NCBI GenBank assembly: GCA_009801085.1
Contig: VNWV01000005.1
Coordinates: 2,294,001-2,358,000, forward strand
DNA length: 64,000 bases
Direction of reading: 5' to 3'
Source of the DNA: Lasiodiplodia sp. COLG20
Lineage: Eukaryota; Ascomycota; Dothideomycetes; Botryosphaeriales; Botryosphaeriaceae
Position 1 is the stretch's first letter. Every line of letters begins with the position of its first letter. Positions 12,201 through 21,756 of this stretch are shown one piece after another. The notes under the pieces were generated by a model. The model was given only the letters and a program-made list of their open reading frames with translations, had not been told where the DNA came from and ran no database searches. The position numbers and the translations under genes are program-made.

Positions 12201-13070
12201 CGGCGAGCTCCTCAGCGCGGTGCTGCAGGGTGCTGACCTCAGCGTCGCGAGCGCCCAGCTGATCGTTTGTCTTCTCGAGCTGCTTCTCCATCTCGCTCAA
12301 CTGTCTCCTCAGCTCCTCAGCCTCGCTGACCAGCGAGTCGCTGCGGGGCGCATCGTCGGCAGTCTCGGGCTTCTCGGGCTGTGCGGTGCCACCGAAGAAG
12401 TAGCGGAACATGTTGCGTTTAGGTTGCGAGGGCTTTTTGTCGGACGAGCCGTCGTACTGGGCGGCCTGTAGGGCGTGTGTATCTGAGACGGCAGCTCGCT
12501 CAAGTTTTGCTCTGCGGGGCTGCTGGGCGGTGAAGGTCTCTGGTTGGATGGAGTGCTGGGAGTGACTGCTTGACGGTGACGCTCTAGACGGCGAGTCGCG
12601 CTTCGAGGTAGAGGGCTGGCGCACTGGACCTCCGGACTGGGCAAGCTGCTGGTCTACCTGCTGCTCGAACTGGTCGCCCACAGAGAGGATGGTGCTGAGG
12701 TTGGCCCGATCGCGCTTCACGCTCTCTCGGCGGCGAACGTTTTCAAATTTGCGAACGGCGCGTGAAGTGCCCTTCTCGATATCCTCGATGATCTTCTTGG
12801 AGGGTCTGCGAGTGATTTGCGGGCGAGCCTCCTCCGGGGTGCTGTTTACGGGGATAAGTAAACAAACGAAGACCGCAGCAACGCGTGGGGAGGAGGGGAA
12901 AGGGAAGATAGTGCAGGGAAGAGAAGAGCGGGAAGAGGGGAAGAAAAGGCGGGAAAGGAGAAGAAAAATTTGCTGGCGTGCTGTCTCTGTGGAGTGACGG
13001 TGGATAGCGCCGGGGCGGGTGGGTGGATGGCTTACTCGGAGCTGCGCCGGCCTTTCCACAGGCTGGTCAT
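9280..13070 (-). CDS. Long coiled-coil protein with 21-residue tandem repeats
   Basis: Three exons read from the right: 13070-13036, 12841-12046 and 11979-9280, giving 1176 residues. The start MTSLWKGRRSS lies in a short first exon; the GT donor at 13035 and AG acceptor at 12842 join it to DTPEEARPQITRR. Residues 1-150 are basic and Ser/Pro-rich. From about residue 200 to the end the protein is an almost unbroken heptad coiled coil of Glu, Lys, Ala, Ser and Leu. Eight tandem copies of a 21-residue (three-heptad) unit of the type LESKVEELNKAIEEHTASKAD occupy 10776-10273. No motor, kinase or membrane segment is visible. Such fungal proteins are often labelled 'M protein repeat' by similarity, and a scaffold or tether role is only inference. 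The large frames on the opposite strand are shadows of this biased composition. Confidence 0.85.
10273..10776 (-). repeat. 63-bp coding tandem repeat, 8 copies
   Basis: Eight consecutive 63-bp units encode 21-residue three-heptad blocks starting L-E-(A/S)-K-V-E-E-L and ending (K)-(S/T)-E. Copies differ at several positions, and two sub-types (EELTKEIE and EELNKAVE) alternate, which suggests a 126-bp duplication unit. The next 21 residues (LEAAHNQTK...) break the pattern. Confidence 0.9.
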
Positions 13071-14725
13071 GTTGATTTGCGGCGGGTCAAGGGTCCGCAC
13101 GGCCCTCGCGGTACATAGATATACGTACTGGTGGTGAACGTCGGCGCACTGCACAACAGCAGAACTTGACGGAGCGGGATGTGAAAAAGGCAGGAGGGAG
13201 GCGCGTACAGTTAATAATTATGCTCCCAGCAGGCACAGCTGCGACACTCCAGAACATGCCTTCCATTGCACTATCCCAGGCGCGAGTTAAAATGGCGATG
13301 TCAACATGCGGAAGCTATGGTGCTTGGGCCAGCTCCTGCAGCGCGCCAATCAGCGCCCGACACGACCGGGGCTCCGAACAGCACAGCAACGGCGAGCCTG
13401 CCCTCTGCGAAGTGTGTTGCGGCCCTGCGGGCACCAACAGCAGCAGCCTGCCGGGCGCTGCCGGGGCGGGCGCTGTGACGAGCGGGAATCCATGGCGTAG
13501 CACGGCCGCGGCCCATAGGCGGCCTCGAGCACGCGCGCGAATCCTGGCAGCCGCCAGCGGAAGCGCCAGCGCGTAGTGCTCCCATCGAAGAGCCTCAGTG
13601 TGCTGCTAGAAGCGCGCGGGACGGGTTTCGTGTTTAGCACTGCTGCCCGTCCTTGTGTGACTGCAGAACTCAACAACTTTTCGCAATGGCATCGCGCGCG
13701 CTGTGCGAAGGCGGTCAGCGTGCCGCCCCATAGCTCCCCGGTACGTCAGAGCTAGGTATGGCGTCACGCGTCGTTTGCTGCATTAATCCTCGACACAACT
13801 CAGCACATCCTTCACAAATGCATTCTCCTGGCAAACAGTGCCGCTCACCCGCCATCCACGCCCGACCCTATCAGCGAATCGAGCTATCGCGCCGAAAACC
13901 CAGTCGTCACCCAGCCGGCGCGGCCGTGCGTGATGTGCCAGCAGATGCAGGACGTGTCTGGCGCTCGTGCGTCGATGCGGTGTGTGCGAGCCGGCCGCGC
14001 GCCAGGATGTGCCATCCTCGCCCGAGCTTTTCCCTGCGCGGGACAGCCTCTACCGGTTCTGACTGTTGCTGCAGGGACTGATAGAGCTGGGCGTGTGTGC
14101 TTGTGATAGAGCTGATCACCGAGCTATCCTCGACTGATAACAGCGCCAGATGCATTCGTCTGCAGTGGGCAGCATCACGAATCTAGAACTTCAATCAGCA
14201 TGGCGATTGGGTATCAGCCCGGCCTGTCTTACGTTCGCGTCAGATAAGTGAGGCGCCTACGAAGATGAGTTGGCAGGGCAGCGCAATCATGGTGTTGAAC
14301 ACATGAAGCCGAAACACAGAACCAGCCCTGTTTCAGAGTCGACTGGTTGTCACCGCGCGGCGCAAGTAGAGGGCTGCAGCTGCGTGGCCGTCGCTCCACC
14401 ACTCGGGACGGGAGATCTCCAACTCTATGCTTCGATCTATCCATGGATGATTCAGTACCATACAACAGACAACTCCGTTATCAGGGCAGTCTCCGCAATT
14501 TTCCCCAAGGGCCTGGAGTGTACCCTCTTTTCCCTGACCATCACGCGGTCCGCCACCGCCCGACGAGCTATCGACTGTGGAGTCTCACAGGCAACCAGCT
14601 CCCGGCAGTGCCCTGATTTCCCATTGACCCAGCAACTGGTGATCCCCCACGGCAATCATCCGCCACAGCCAAGCTGGTCCAAAGCCACAGGCACGCTATC
14701 TTCACCGCCTCGATGCCTGACTTCC
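13071..14725. other. Intergenic, promoter of the coiled-coil gene
   Basis: These 1.65 kb lie upstream of the coiled-coil gene and downstream of the CCDC124-type gene, both on the minus strand. The part at 13300-14150 is GC-rich and gives overlapping open frames on both strands, none with domain features. I see no RNA gene and no repeat. Confidence 0.45.
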
Positions 14726-15517
14726 TCACGACTTCTCCGCGAGACGCTTCTCCACCTCGCTCTTCTCTGCCGCCTTGATGTCTGCAATCTCTTCGCGTGT
14801 CGAGTTGAACTTGGCGCTGACTTGATTGAATGGGTTGTCGGGGTGCGTTTTGAATTCTTTGTAGATCATCTCGATCTTTTGGTTGCGGCGAAGCTTCTCG
14901 TCCTTCAGCTCCTCCAGCCTGCGCGTCTCGTAGTCCGTATATGCCTTCTTGAAGCGACGCTCCGGGTGCCTGTCGACCTTGTCGTCGCCCTTGCCAGTGC
15001 CGAGGGCAAGCGCGTCGAGCGCGTTTTCGATACCGGAGGCGTTGAGGGTGGCGCCCTTGTTGGCCGGAGCATCGAAGGCGCCGAGAGCGTCGTCGAGACC
15101 ACCACCACGCGTCTTCTTCTGTGCCGTCTTGTTCTTCGAGGGTCCCTTGCTGGGCAGCGAGGCCTCCTCCTCGCGCATCAGTGCGTCCTTCTCGGCCTTC
15201 TTGCGGTCGGCCTCAGCCTTCTTGGCTGCCGCAGCTTCACTGTGCGCCCAACCACGTCAGACCTTCAGATACACATGAAGACTTGGCGCTAGGCTTCAGG
15301 GGCCCAGCTCAGGTGCCCATACACCCTTCAAAATGGTATGTATGCCGGTGACTTACGCCTTGGAGTTGCTCTTCGAACCCTTTGCCCATTCGGCATCCTC
15401 GGCAGCGGCCTTCACCTTGTTGGAGGCCTCCTGCTTCTTCGCTGCGGCCTCGGCCTTGCGCGCATTGCCTGCGGCCTTCTTGCTGTTCTCACCGGCGCCC
15501 TTACCGCCTTTCGCCAT
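14726..15517 (-). CDS. CCDC124/Oxs1-type ribosome-associated protein
   Basis: Members of this conserved eukaryotic family (human CCDC124, S. pombe Oxs1, related to yeast Lso2) bind idle ribosomes and aid recovery from stress; Oxs1 also acts in a transcriptional stress response. Two exons: 15517-15357 and 15239-14726, joined by a 117-bp GT-AG intron in phase 2, give 224 residues. The N-terminal half (AKGGKGAGENSKKAAGNARKAEA) is a highly charged Lys/Ala helix. The C-terminal half carries the family core: RRFKKAYTDYETRRLEELK, then HPDNPFNQVSAKFNSTREE. Length and architecture match the family. It is most likely cytosolic. Confidence 0.87.
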
Positions 15518-16029
15518 GTTGTGTGCTGGTGTCGCGGCTGACGCGAGCTCTGGTGCAAGCTAAAACTGAGACGTAGGTTGGGCGCCGAGATCGCCGGGTG
15601 GGTACGTAGAGCTAGCGAGCGGTGAGTTAGTGGTCGAGCTATGGGTTGGGTTGATGGCGTACATTTTATCTAGGTGGATGGTGGTAAAAGTTAGAGGCTG
15701 GGGAAAAAAGGTAGGTTGCCTGTCGGGCCAAGAGCTTGCACTGCGATGTCGCCGCCCGATGAGTCGGAGGAGGGGCGCGAAGATTTAGCGTCCGCTCGTA
15801 CGTCAGTCAAGCGGGGTCGCACATGGCACGAACGCCACAACAAACCCTCGACCGCACCCGGCCGCTTTCACCCGATGACTGTTTGCGTAACGAACACGAT
15901 GCGCATGTCTCGAACACTGACAAAGGTCCGGATGGCTCAGATGAAGCAGTAACTCTCTTCTGCACCACTGGTTAAAGATCGGTTCGCTTTACATTGCTGT
16001 AGTCAACGCAACTACAGAGGATATTTGAG

Positions 16030-16105
16030 TTGGCCCCGGTCTTCTTTATTGACTATGGCGAGATTACTTGTGGACGAGCAGCCAGGATGCAAACGCGTTC
16101 TCATG
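16030..16105 (+). repeat. Dispersed repeat, copy 1 (76 bp)
   Basis: The stretch from TTGGCCCCGGTC to CGCGTTCTCATG matches, in reverse orientation, bases 29400-29482 of this window. Most differences are transitions, plus one 7-bp length difference. Similarity stops abruptly on both sides. It looks like a fragment of a mobile element, but no coding domain can be seen to name it. Confidence 0.85.
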
Positions 16106-16141
16106 TTGAAGCGGCCTCACCCCGCCACATTTCAGGCCCAG

Positions 16142-16269
16142 CAGCAGCTGAAGCCGTCGCGACCTGCTGCTGCCCGTCGCGGCGTGCCGCAAGTGCTTGC
16201 AGTATCCCAGAGAAGAGAGCCACCCGCAACCTGTAGCGTCATCCCAGACCCAGCAGCTGAAGCCGTCGC
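16142..16269 (+). repeat. Pair of 19-bp direct repeats
   Basis: CAGCAGCTGAAGCCGTCGC occurs at 16142-16160 and again at 16251-16269. Each is followed by a similar, diverged stretch ending in GTCGC. The spacing is 109 bp, consistent with an old tandem duplication of about that length. Confidence 0.8.
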
Positions 16270-16708
16270 CCTGTTGCCGCCTGTCGCAGAGCGCTGCAAG
16301 TCCTCCTAGACACATCACCACAACACGAGTTTCTTGTTACAACAATCCATTGCAGCTATCTTTCTTCTCTATATTATTGAGAGAGAAAAGAAAATAGCAA
16401 GCATAGCCATACGCGCCCTGAAAGAAAAAGGAAAGCACCTTCAACCTGCACCTATCATGCTACTTCTTCTGTTGCCTCTTCCCATTCTTCTTCTTCTTAG
16501 CCGCCTTGATTTCCCTTTGTCGTTCCCTCTCCCTGCAAGTGCGGCACACCCAGATACCGTGCCAAACGCAATGGACCTTAGGGTTCTTCACTTTTGGCGG
16601 GTGATGCGGATGTTTGCAGAGCCCATCTTCCGGCATCTCGATTCCTTGGATGATGCCCCCCTTGAGTTGTTCCTTAGATCCAGGTCCCCTTTTGTCTAAC
16701 TCCGCCTT

Positions 16709-17404
16709 TTAAACAGTAGAGTAACTGTTAGACTTCCTTTGTCGTTCCCTCGCCGCGCAGGTACGGCACACCCAGATGCCTACCCAAAGGTTCTTGACCT
16801 TAGGGTTCTTCGCTTTTGGTGAGTGACGCGGGTGCCGACAGAGTCCGTCCTTCGGTTTTTCAGGCTGTTCTCCCTTCTTGAGCCGGGTTTTGCTCATCTC
16901 TGCCTTTGCGGGCAGTTCCTTATCCAGCTCCTCCCTTCGTCCAGCAGATAAACCCCTATTTTCCCTGTCTTGTTCCCTACTCGCGCAACAGGCACAGATC
17001 CACATTCCGTTCCAGTAGTTTGTAGCCGTAGAATTAGCGATACCTGAATGGTGGTGCGGGTGCTGGCAAAGTCCATCTTCTGGTTTCTCAGTCTTGTCTC
17101 CATTCTTGGCCGGTTGTTGCGACTTGTCCAGCTCCTTCCTCTGTTTAGTAGATAAGCCCTTTTTGTCCCTTTGGTACTCTCTCCCAAAGCAAGCGCCACA
17201 AATCCAGATACCGTGCCAATAATTTTTGACCGTAGGGTAGTCCGTGTCAGAGAGCCTGTGGTGCGGATGCTGGCAGAGTCCGTCCTCTGGCTTCTCAGCC
17301 ATTTCTGACTTCGGCACTGTTTGGGGCCGACTAAGCCGACGAAGCTCTTGTTCTTGCGTGCGAATTCTGCCATGTCTCATCCATGAGCCGTAGCAGTTGC
17401 ACAT
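16709..17404 (-). pseudogene. Open fragment with three Cys/His modules (C-terminal part)
   Basis: This 231-residue open stretch holds three copies of a module of about 40 residues, spaced every 69-76 residues. Each starts EKPEDGLC-x-HPHH (third copy EKPKDGLCRHPRH), then about 15-20 variable residues, then a W-x-G-(I/M)-W-x-C-x2-C-x2-RE ending. Each therefore offers C-x-H-x-x-H plus C-x2-C, enough to bind zinc. Linkers are charged (KKGLSTKQRKELDK). Reading continues past the TAA stop in the same frame into a fourth module (MPEDGLCKHPHH, then WHGIWVCRTC) that ends at TAG 16462-16460. In the alignment of linkers the stop falls where another copy has Gln, as a C-to-T change would produce. The ATG at 17404 is only the first Met after a frame break, not a trusted start. 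Confidence 0.7.
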
Positions 17405-17632
17405 ATTAATTCATCCAGAGGACGACTCGGATCAGCCGAATGAAACGTCGTTTTTTTCGTCCACTTTCGTCGACATCGAGAGCAAAAGGTCTTCTCATTA
17501 ATTCGTCTTACGCCGGGAATTCCCTGCGCAATAGACCATACCATATTGTGTTCAGGAATCAGAGTCTTTGGCAGCGGCGGGTTGAATCCGAAAACGAAAC
17601 GGTCGGTTACGTGGGTAATCCAGCTCTTGATA

Positions 17633-17947
17633 GGGGCAATTACCAAAAGCGACCCGTATTTGTCGCGAAATCACCAAAAGCGACCCTCCAGCCCAAAAGC
17701 GACCCCTTCATCAAAATCCATCATGTTCAACGCGTTAAAAAAGCTTAACAATACTAGAATTCTTACTTCTTTTTTATTATAATAATAATAGCCAAGCCTA
17801 GAGATATCTACTGTAGTAAAAAATAGACATTCTAATAAGAGATCGTTGACTTGTAAAAGTGGACGGGTCGCTTCAGGTCGCTTTTGGGCTGGAGGGTCGC
17901 TTTTGGTAATTTCGAGGCAAATACGGGTCGTTTTTGGTAATTACCCC
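17633..17947. mobile_element. 315-bp MITE-like element with about 70-bp terminal inverted repeats
   Basis: The left end (17633-17706) and the reverse complement of the right end (17947-17875) align over about 70 bp, beginning GGGG(C/T)AATTACCAAAA. Both contain three sub-repeats of the form (A/C)CCAAAAGCGACC. The middle (about 165 bp) is AT-rich and non-coding. Flanks carry a near-duplication, CTCTTGATA (17624-17632) and CTCTTTTATA (17948-17957), a likely target-site duplication of 9-10 bp. Long inverted repeats with a 9-10 bp target duplication resemble Mutator-like non-autonomous elements; the superfamily is inference. Confidence 0.82.
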
Positions 17948-18337
17948 CTCTTTTATAGTAGGTGCGTCCAAAAATGGAGTTGAAGCTGGTACATCCACGG
18001 CCCTGAAGAAGATCTGGAAGATGCTCTCACTTGCGATGTTGTAGTAGACGTTGACTTTCTTGTGGAGCGCGTTCCATAGTGAACGAAAGTGGCGAATAGT
18101 TTTCTTGTGGCGTAACTCTTGCTGGAATAGATAGGATGTTGGTTTGGCTCTCTTGATGTCGTCGTTGTAACTCTTCCAACGGCCAAGGACTCCGAATTGA
18201 CCGTTCCCTGATCCAATATATGCTTTCAACTCTTCCCGTTTAGTAATGCAGATGTAATTACCTGGAAGGCGGAGAACATCGTCATAAAGACGAGGTAGAT
18301 CTATGATGTCTTGTACATCAAGATTTCGTTTGCCCAA
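17873..18337 (-). pseudogene. GIY-YIG nuclease-like fragment (N-terminal part)
   Basis: The segment PGNYICITKREELKAYIGSG, then NGQFGVLGRWKSYNDD, has the layout of a GIY-YIG domain: a degenerate first strand (Y-I-C), YIG eleven residues later, then G-x-x-x-R-W-x-x-Y with the arginine typical of the active site. A helix-rich region follows (FQQELRHKKTIRHFRSLW). The first codon of the open stretch is TTG, with a stop upstream and no ATG, so the beginning is missing or frameshifted. The last 25 or so residues are read out of the inserted repeat element. The GIY-YIG call is by pattern recognition and should be checked against the profile. Confidence 0.55.
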
Positions 18338-18713
18338 GGCGAGGATGGTACTGTAACATAAGGAGTGTCCTCCTCAAAGGCGGGCAAAAACGCCGGTCCC
18401 AGATACTGGGCTCTTTTGTTGAGCTGATGCGAGATGCTTTCGTATGTTTAATTTGGTAACCAAAGAAGTCTTGATCATAAACCTTAGTGCATCCAGGCCG
18501 GAATATCAAACAGAGGCGAAGATGTATACACAAGCTACAAGAAAGCGATACATGTGAAGTGAGGTTTGTATCTATTATCTAATTCCTCAAGCTGCTCAAG
18601 AGCCTGATGCAAAAATCCACTTTTTGTTGGTATCTCTCATTCATCCGTTCATCAGTTCATCAGTTCTCATGTAATCACACCGAACGCCGTGTGACACAAA
18701 TGAAAACGACTCC

Positions 18714-20569
18714 TCAAACAGAGCTCTGTGCTGCGGTGCTAGGCGTTCTGCTTGGTTCTTCCCCCTTCTCCACGTCTGCGTTTGCGGACTGTGCCGTAGC
18801 AATTCTTCCTTGCCTCTCCTCATCACCACTCAGTATCTTCTCCCACTTCGCCCTCTCTGCCGCCGCCGCCGCCATCGCATCATCGCAGCGCCGCCTAGTC
18901 GAGAAGAAACTGACAACAGTGCCGACCAGCCACCAGGAGAAAAGAATGGGCAGCGCGCGGTAGTTGACATTAGCGCAACCCTTGCTCCAGATCGAGGTCA
19001 TGACGTCGTAAAGTTCCTTTGCAGGAAGCGCATAGCTCCAATGATAGAATCCAGCCGTCAACTCGAACGGCGCCACAGCGGCACCGACGTTGATGATAAT
19101 CCAGGTAAAGACGAAGAAGGCAAGGAATGTCATGGGAATGAAGGCCGTAATCGCGTCATACACGTAGTAGTTAACGTGCATGAATAGCCACAGCACCATC
19201 CAAGTCAGAGCGAAGTCGCCAGCGCTGACGGCCCACGATTCCCTGTATTCCCATGTGAAGGCCGTCGTGACTAGAGCGGCTGTAAAGGTGAAAATAATCG
19301 AAAGCACCGAGCGTACGATCCAGTTGTCGAGGCGAGGAAGACGGCTGAGGAATTGCATCTGCGCCGAAATACCGTTCAAGGCCATGACGAAGAAGAAGTT
19401 GATCAACATCGGCATGATCACGCCGACCGTGTTGTAGAAGACGCGGGTGCCGTGCGTGGTGGGTTGGATGGGGGCTGCGACACCTTGGATGGGGTTCAGG
19501 AGGGCCTGGACAGCAGCGGCATCGGTGACGTTGACTGTCTGCGCAGCGCGAGTACCATTGATCTTGTGGTAGACAATGCCAGCGGCAGTAGCGAGCTGTG
19601 CGAGGTTCGACTGAACATATCCTTGAGAGAAGGAAGGATACCGTGCACCATTCCAAATATAGGTCAACGTGTCGGCGGGGTTATAGGAGGTGGCAGCTTC
19701 ACCACCAGCCAGAGCTGCAGAGAGACGACTGCTGGCGTCACGATGAGAGTAGATTGCGCCCCTGGTCGGACATTAGTAACTGTGTTCCGAATCAAAATGG
19801 AAAGGTTGCCTCACCAGTAGTGTCCCTTGCACACCGCCTCGCGCACGTCTGCCTCAGTAGGATATTCCGAGACATCATGCTGGATGAGAGTTGGGAAAGT
19901 GTTTCCTTGGAACTGCTGGTAGGCGCCGTTGACAGATTGACCAATGAGTCCGCCGTCAAAGTCAACCATCAACATCTTGAAGTTGTGGACCCTGTAACTG
20001 CTTTTGAAGACGACGCCGTATAAATAAGAGAGATCGGCGAGGAAAAGAAGGTTAAGCGCAAGCATGGCCACGACCGAGGCCATGACGAAGCCTTTTCTCT
20101 TGTCGTTCCAAAAGTCATGGCTGCGGTGGATGCGATCTGTAGAGCGATGAAAGAAAGATGAAAGTCCTGCCATGGTGTTGACAAGAGGCAGATGAAACAA
20201 GACTTCAAAGAGACGGCCGCGGAATGTGGAGAGAAATCCCAAGAGATGGGTTGCACGGAAACGTAGTTATAGGAGAGCGGCAGGCACCCATGGCGCGATC
20301 AACATCGCCTTACGACGTAGGGTCCTCCTCTGCCTCGTCAACAGGCTCGGCCGAGGCCAGGGATTCTCGATCAGGCGTGTCCTTTCTGGTTTGCTAACGG
20401 CGAATGTAGGAGCAGCTGGGACCATCTCGGTCGCTCGGACCAAGCAAACGCCGACTTCTAGACAAAGGCGGGTTGATACGCACGGAGACTTCCTGTAATC
20501 CGAAATCTCGGCCTCGGGCTCGCTAGCGAAGCGGACAGATGCAGAGTCACACCACGAACCCTGCGACAT
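18714..20569 (-). CDS. SNG1: Sng1 family membrane protein (DUF3533)
   Basis: Yeast Sng1 is a plasma-membrane protein linked to resistance to nitrosoguanidine and other toxic compounds and to lipid asymmetry. Here four exons are proposed: 20569-20484, 20385-20314, 20120-19815 and 19761-18714, 503 residues. The last two are certain from continuity (CKGHYW then GAIYSHRDAS). The first two are inferred: they give an acidic cytosolic N-terminus (ESLASAEPVDEAEEDPTS) that joins HDFWNDKRKGF in frame through GT-AG sites. One membrane segment (ALNLLFLADLSYLYGVV) and the family motif VDFDGGLIGQ follow, then a long outer domain, then about five C-terminal helices. Without the first exons, an ATG at 20242 would give 491 residues with an atypical start. 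The gene is divergent from CDC45. Confidence 0.85.
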
Positions 20570-21756
20570 GTTTTTTGAGGTGGATAAGGTGTTGTGTCAG
20601 CCTCCATCTGTAGTCGAATTCTCAGCCACATCCGTGCTTACTTATCGCCGCATTGCAAAGGGGCTGCAAAAGTCCTTCTCGGTGGTAAGATTTCTTGGCC
20701 GGGAGCTAAGGCAACAACTAGACACTGCGCCTGACCCTTCCCCACTCTGCATCAGATGAACCTGTTTGATTCGCGAATATAGTATGGAAGTCGCCGCCAC
20801 AGTCCTTCGCGACCGAGACGGACTAGGGCCGCGATGCGTTCCGTCGTCTTGGCACGGAGCCCGGAGATCGGAGCGCGCGAGCTTTGTCATGGCGTCGTGG
20901 CCGTGGCCGACCTTGCTGTGCGAGGCCGAACTGTCTGATACTGCACCATGGGTGGGTCCCTCCTTGGGTCCTCTATTCGAAGGTTGGGCATCTGTGACTT
21001 TATACACATCAGCATGCATTCCGACTGCCCGCTACCCCTGCTGATGCAAGGCGTAAGACTGCACGCAGTTGCAGGGACCAACCGCAACCTTGATTGAAGC
21101 GAACGCATCATGCCAAGATGAAGACCCCGCATGAATCCATCCGCTGAAGATGCGTACGTAGGGCTCGCCATCGCGTCGCTGAAAGGGTCAAAACTGACGA
21201 GACCAGCGAGTTCCCGTGCGTGCACAGCGCCACCGACACAGAAACTCGTAGCGTGTTCCCGCTGTCTGAAAGTCGAAGACACAGCTGGCGATCCGCGGGA
21301 AGGTCAAGCTGCAATAGGAAAGCGTGTGGCGTGGAGCGAGATGCCCAGGCGGACGCCAGTTTTCCCCGAGCCGCCGACGCGGCGTGACTCGGGGAACGCG
21401 ACGCGCCTGTTCTGCTCGGCGCGACGCTCCGCGGCACGACCAGCCTCAACACCTACGCTCGAGCTGCCCTGCCCGCTTTGCCCGGATTCCAGCCCGTTTT
21501 ACGTGCCACGACCGCCGTTATTGTTTTGCATATCCACAGCGCCAGCATTTTACGCAGCATTGGCATTTTCGAGCGCCTCACGTCATGTTCTGCACCGCCT
21601 AGAATCCCTGGCCAGCCTCGACGCGTCTTGGAGCGCGTCTTATGCGAAGCAATCCCGCGCCTACGCCATTCTTCACGCTATAGACCTATCCGAGCCGCCT
21701 TTTACGACATCTTCTGTCCTTTTCGACACGTCTGAACGGCCTCACAATTCACCACC
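20570..21756. promoter_or_regulatory. Divergent SNG1/CDC45 promoter region
   Basis: 1187 bp between two genes that start in opposite directions, so both promoters and leaders lie here. Overlapping open frames at 21131-21778 and 20887-21282 have no domain features and are rejected as genes. I see no clear TATA box. Confidence 0.5.

Larger units (their letters stand above)
15518..16459. other. Intergenic with repeat fragments
   Basis: The left part is the promoter and leader of the CCDC124-type gene. From about 16020 to 16310 it contains a dispersed repeat copy and an internal 19-bp direct repeat, listed separately. I found no intact gene. Confidence 0.5.
16460..18490 (-). pseudogene. Decayed gene: GIY-YIG-like half plus four Cys/His modules
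   Basis: Read on the minus strand, consecutive protein-like pieces follow one another in changing frames. They are KVYDQDFFGYQIKH (about 18485-18444), a block with HQLNKRAQYLGPAFLPAFEE, a GIY-YIG-like segment (18337-17958), WITHVTDRFVFGFNPP onwards to FCSRCRRKW (about 17623-17450), then four Cys/His modules (17296-16530). Breaks visible are frame changes near 18440, near 18340 and near 17400, an inserted 315-bp inverted-repeat element at 17633-17947, and an in-frame TAA at 16711-16709. Removing the element and one target copy rejoins ...DAPTIK and SWITHV in frame, which supports a single original gene. I cannot assign the whole protein to a named family. The alternative, several separate small genes, fits less well. 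Confidence 0.65.

Noticed and set aside
13166..14155. Several overlapping open frames between the coiled-coil and CCDC124-type genes
   Set aside because: All are Arg/Ala/Pro-rich and mutually overlapping on both strands, without start context or domain.
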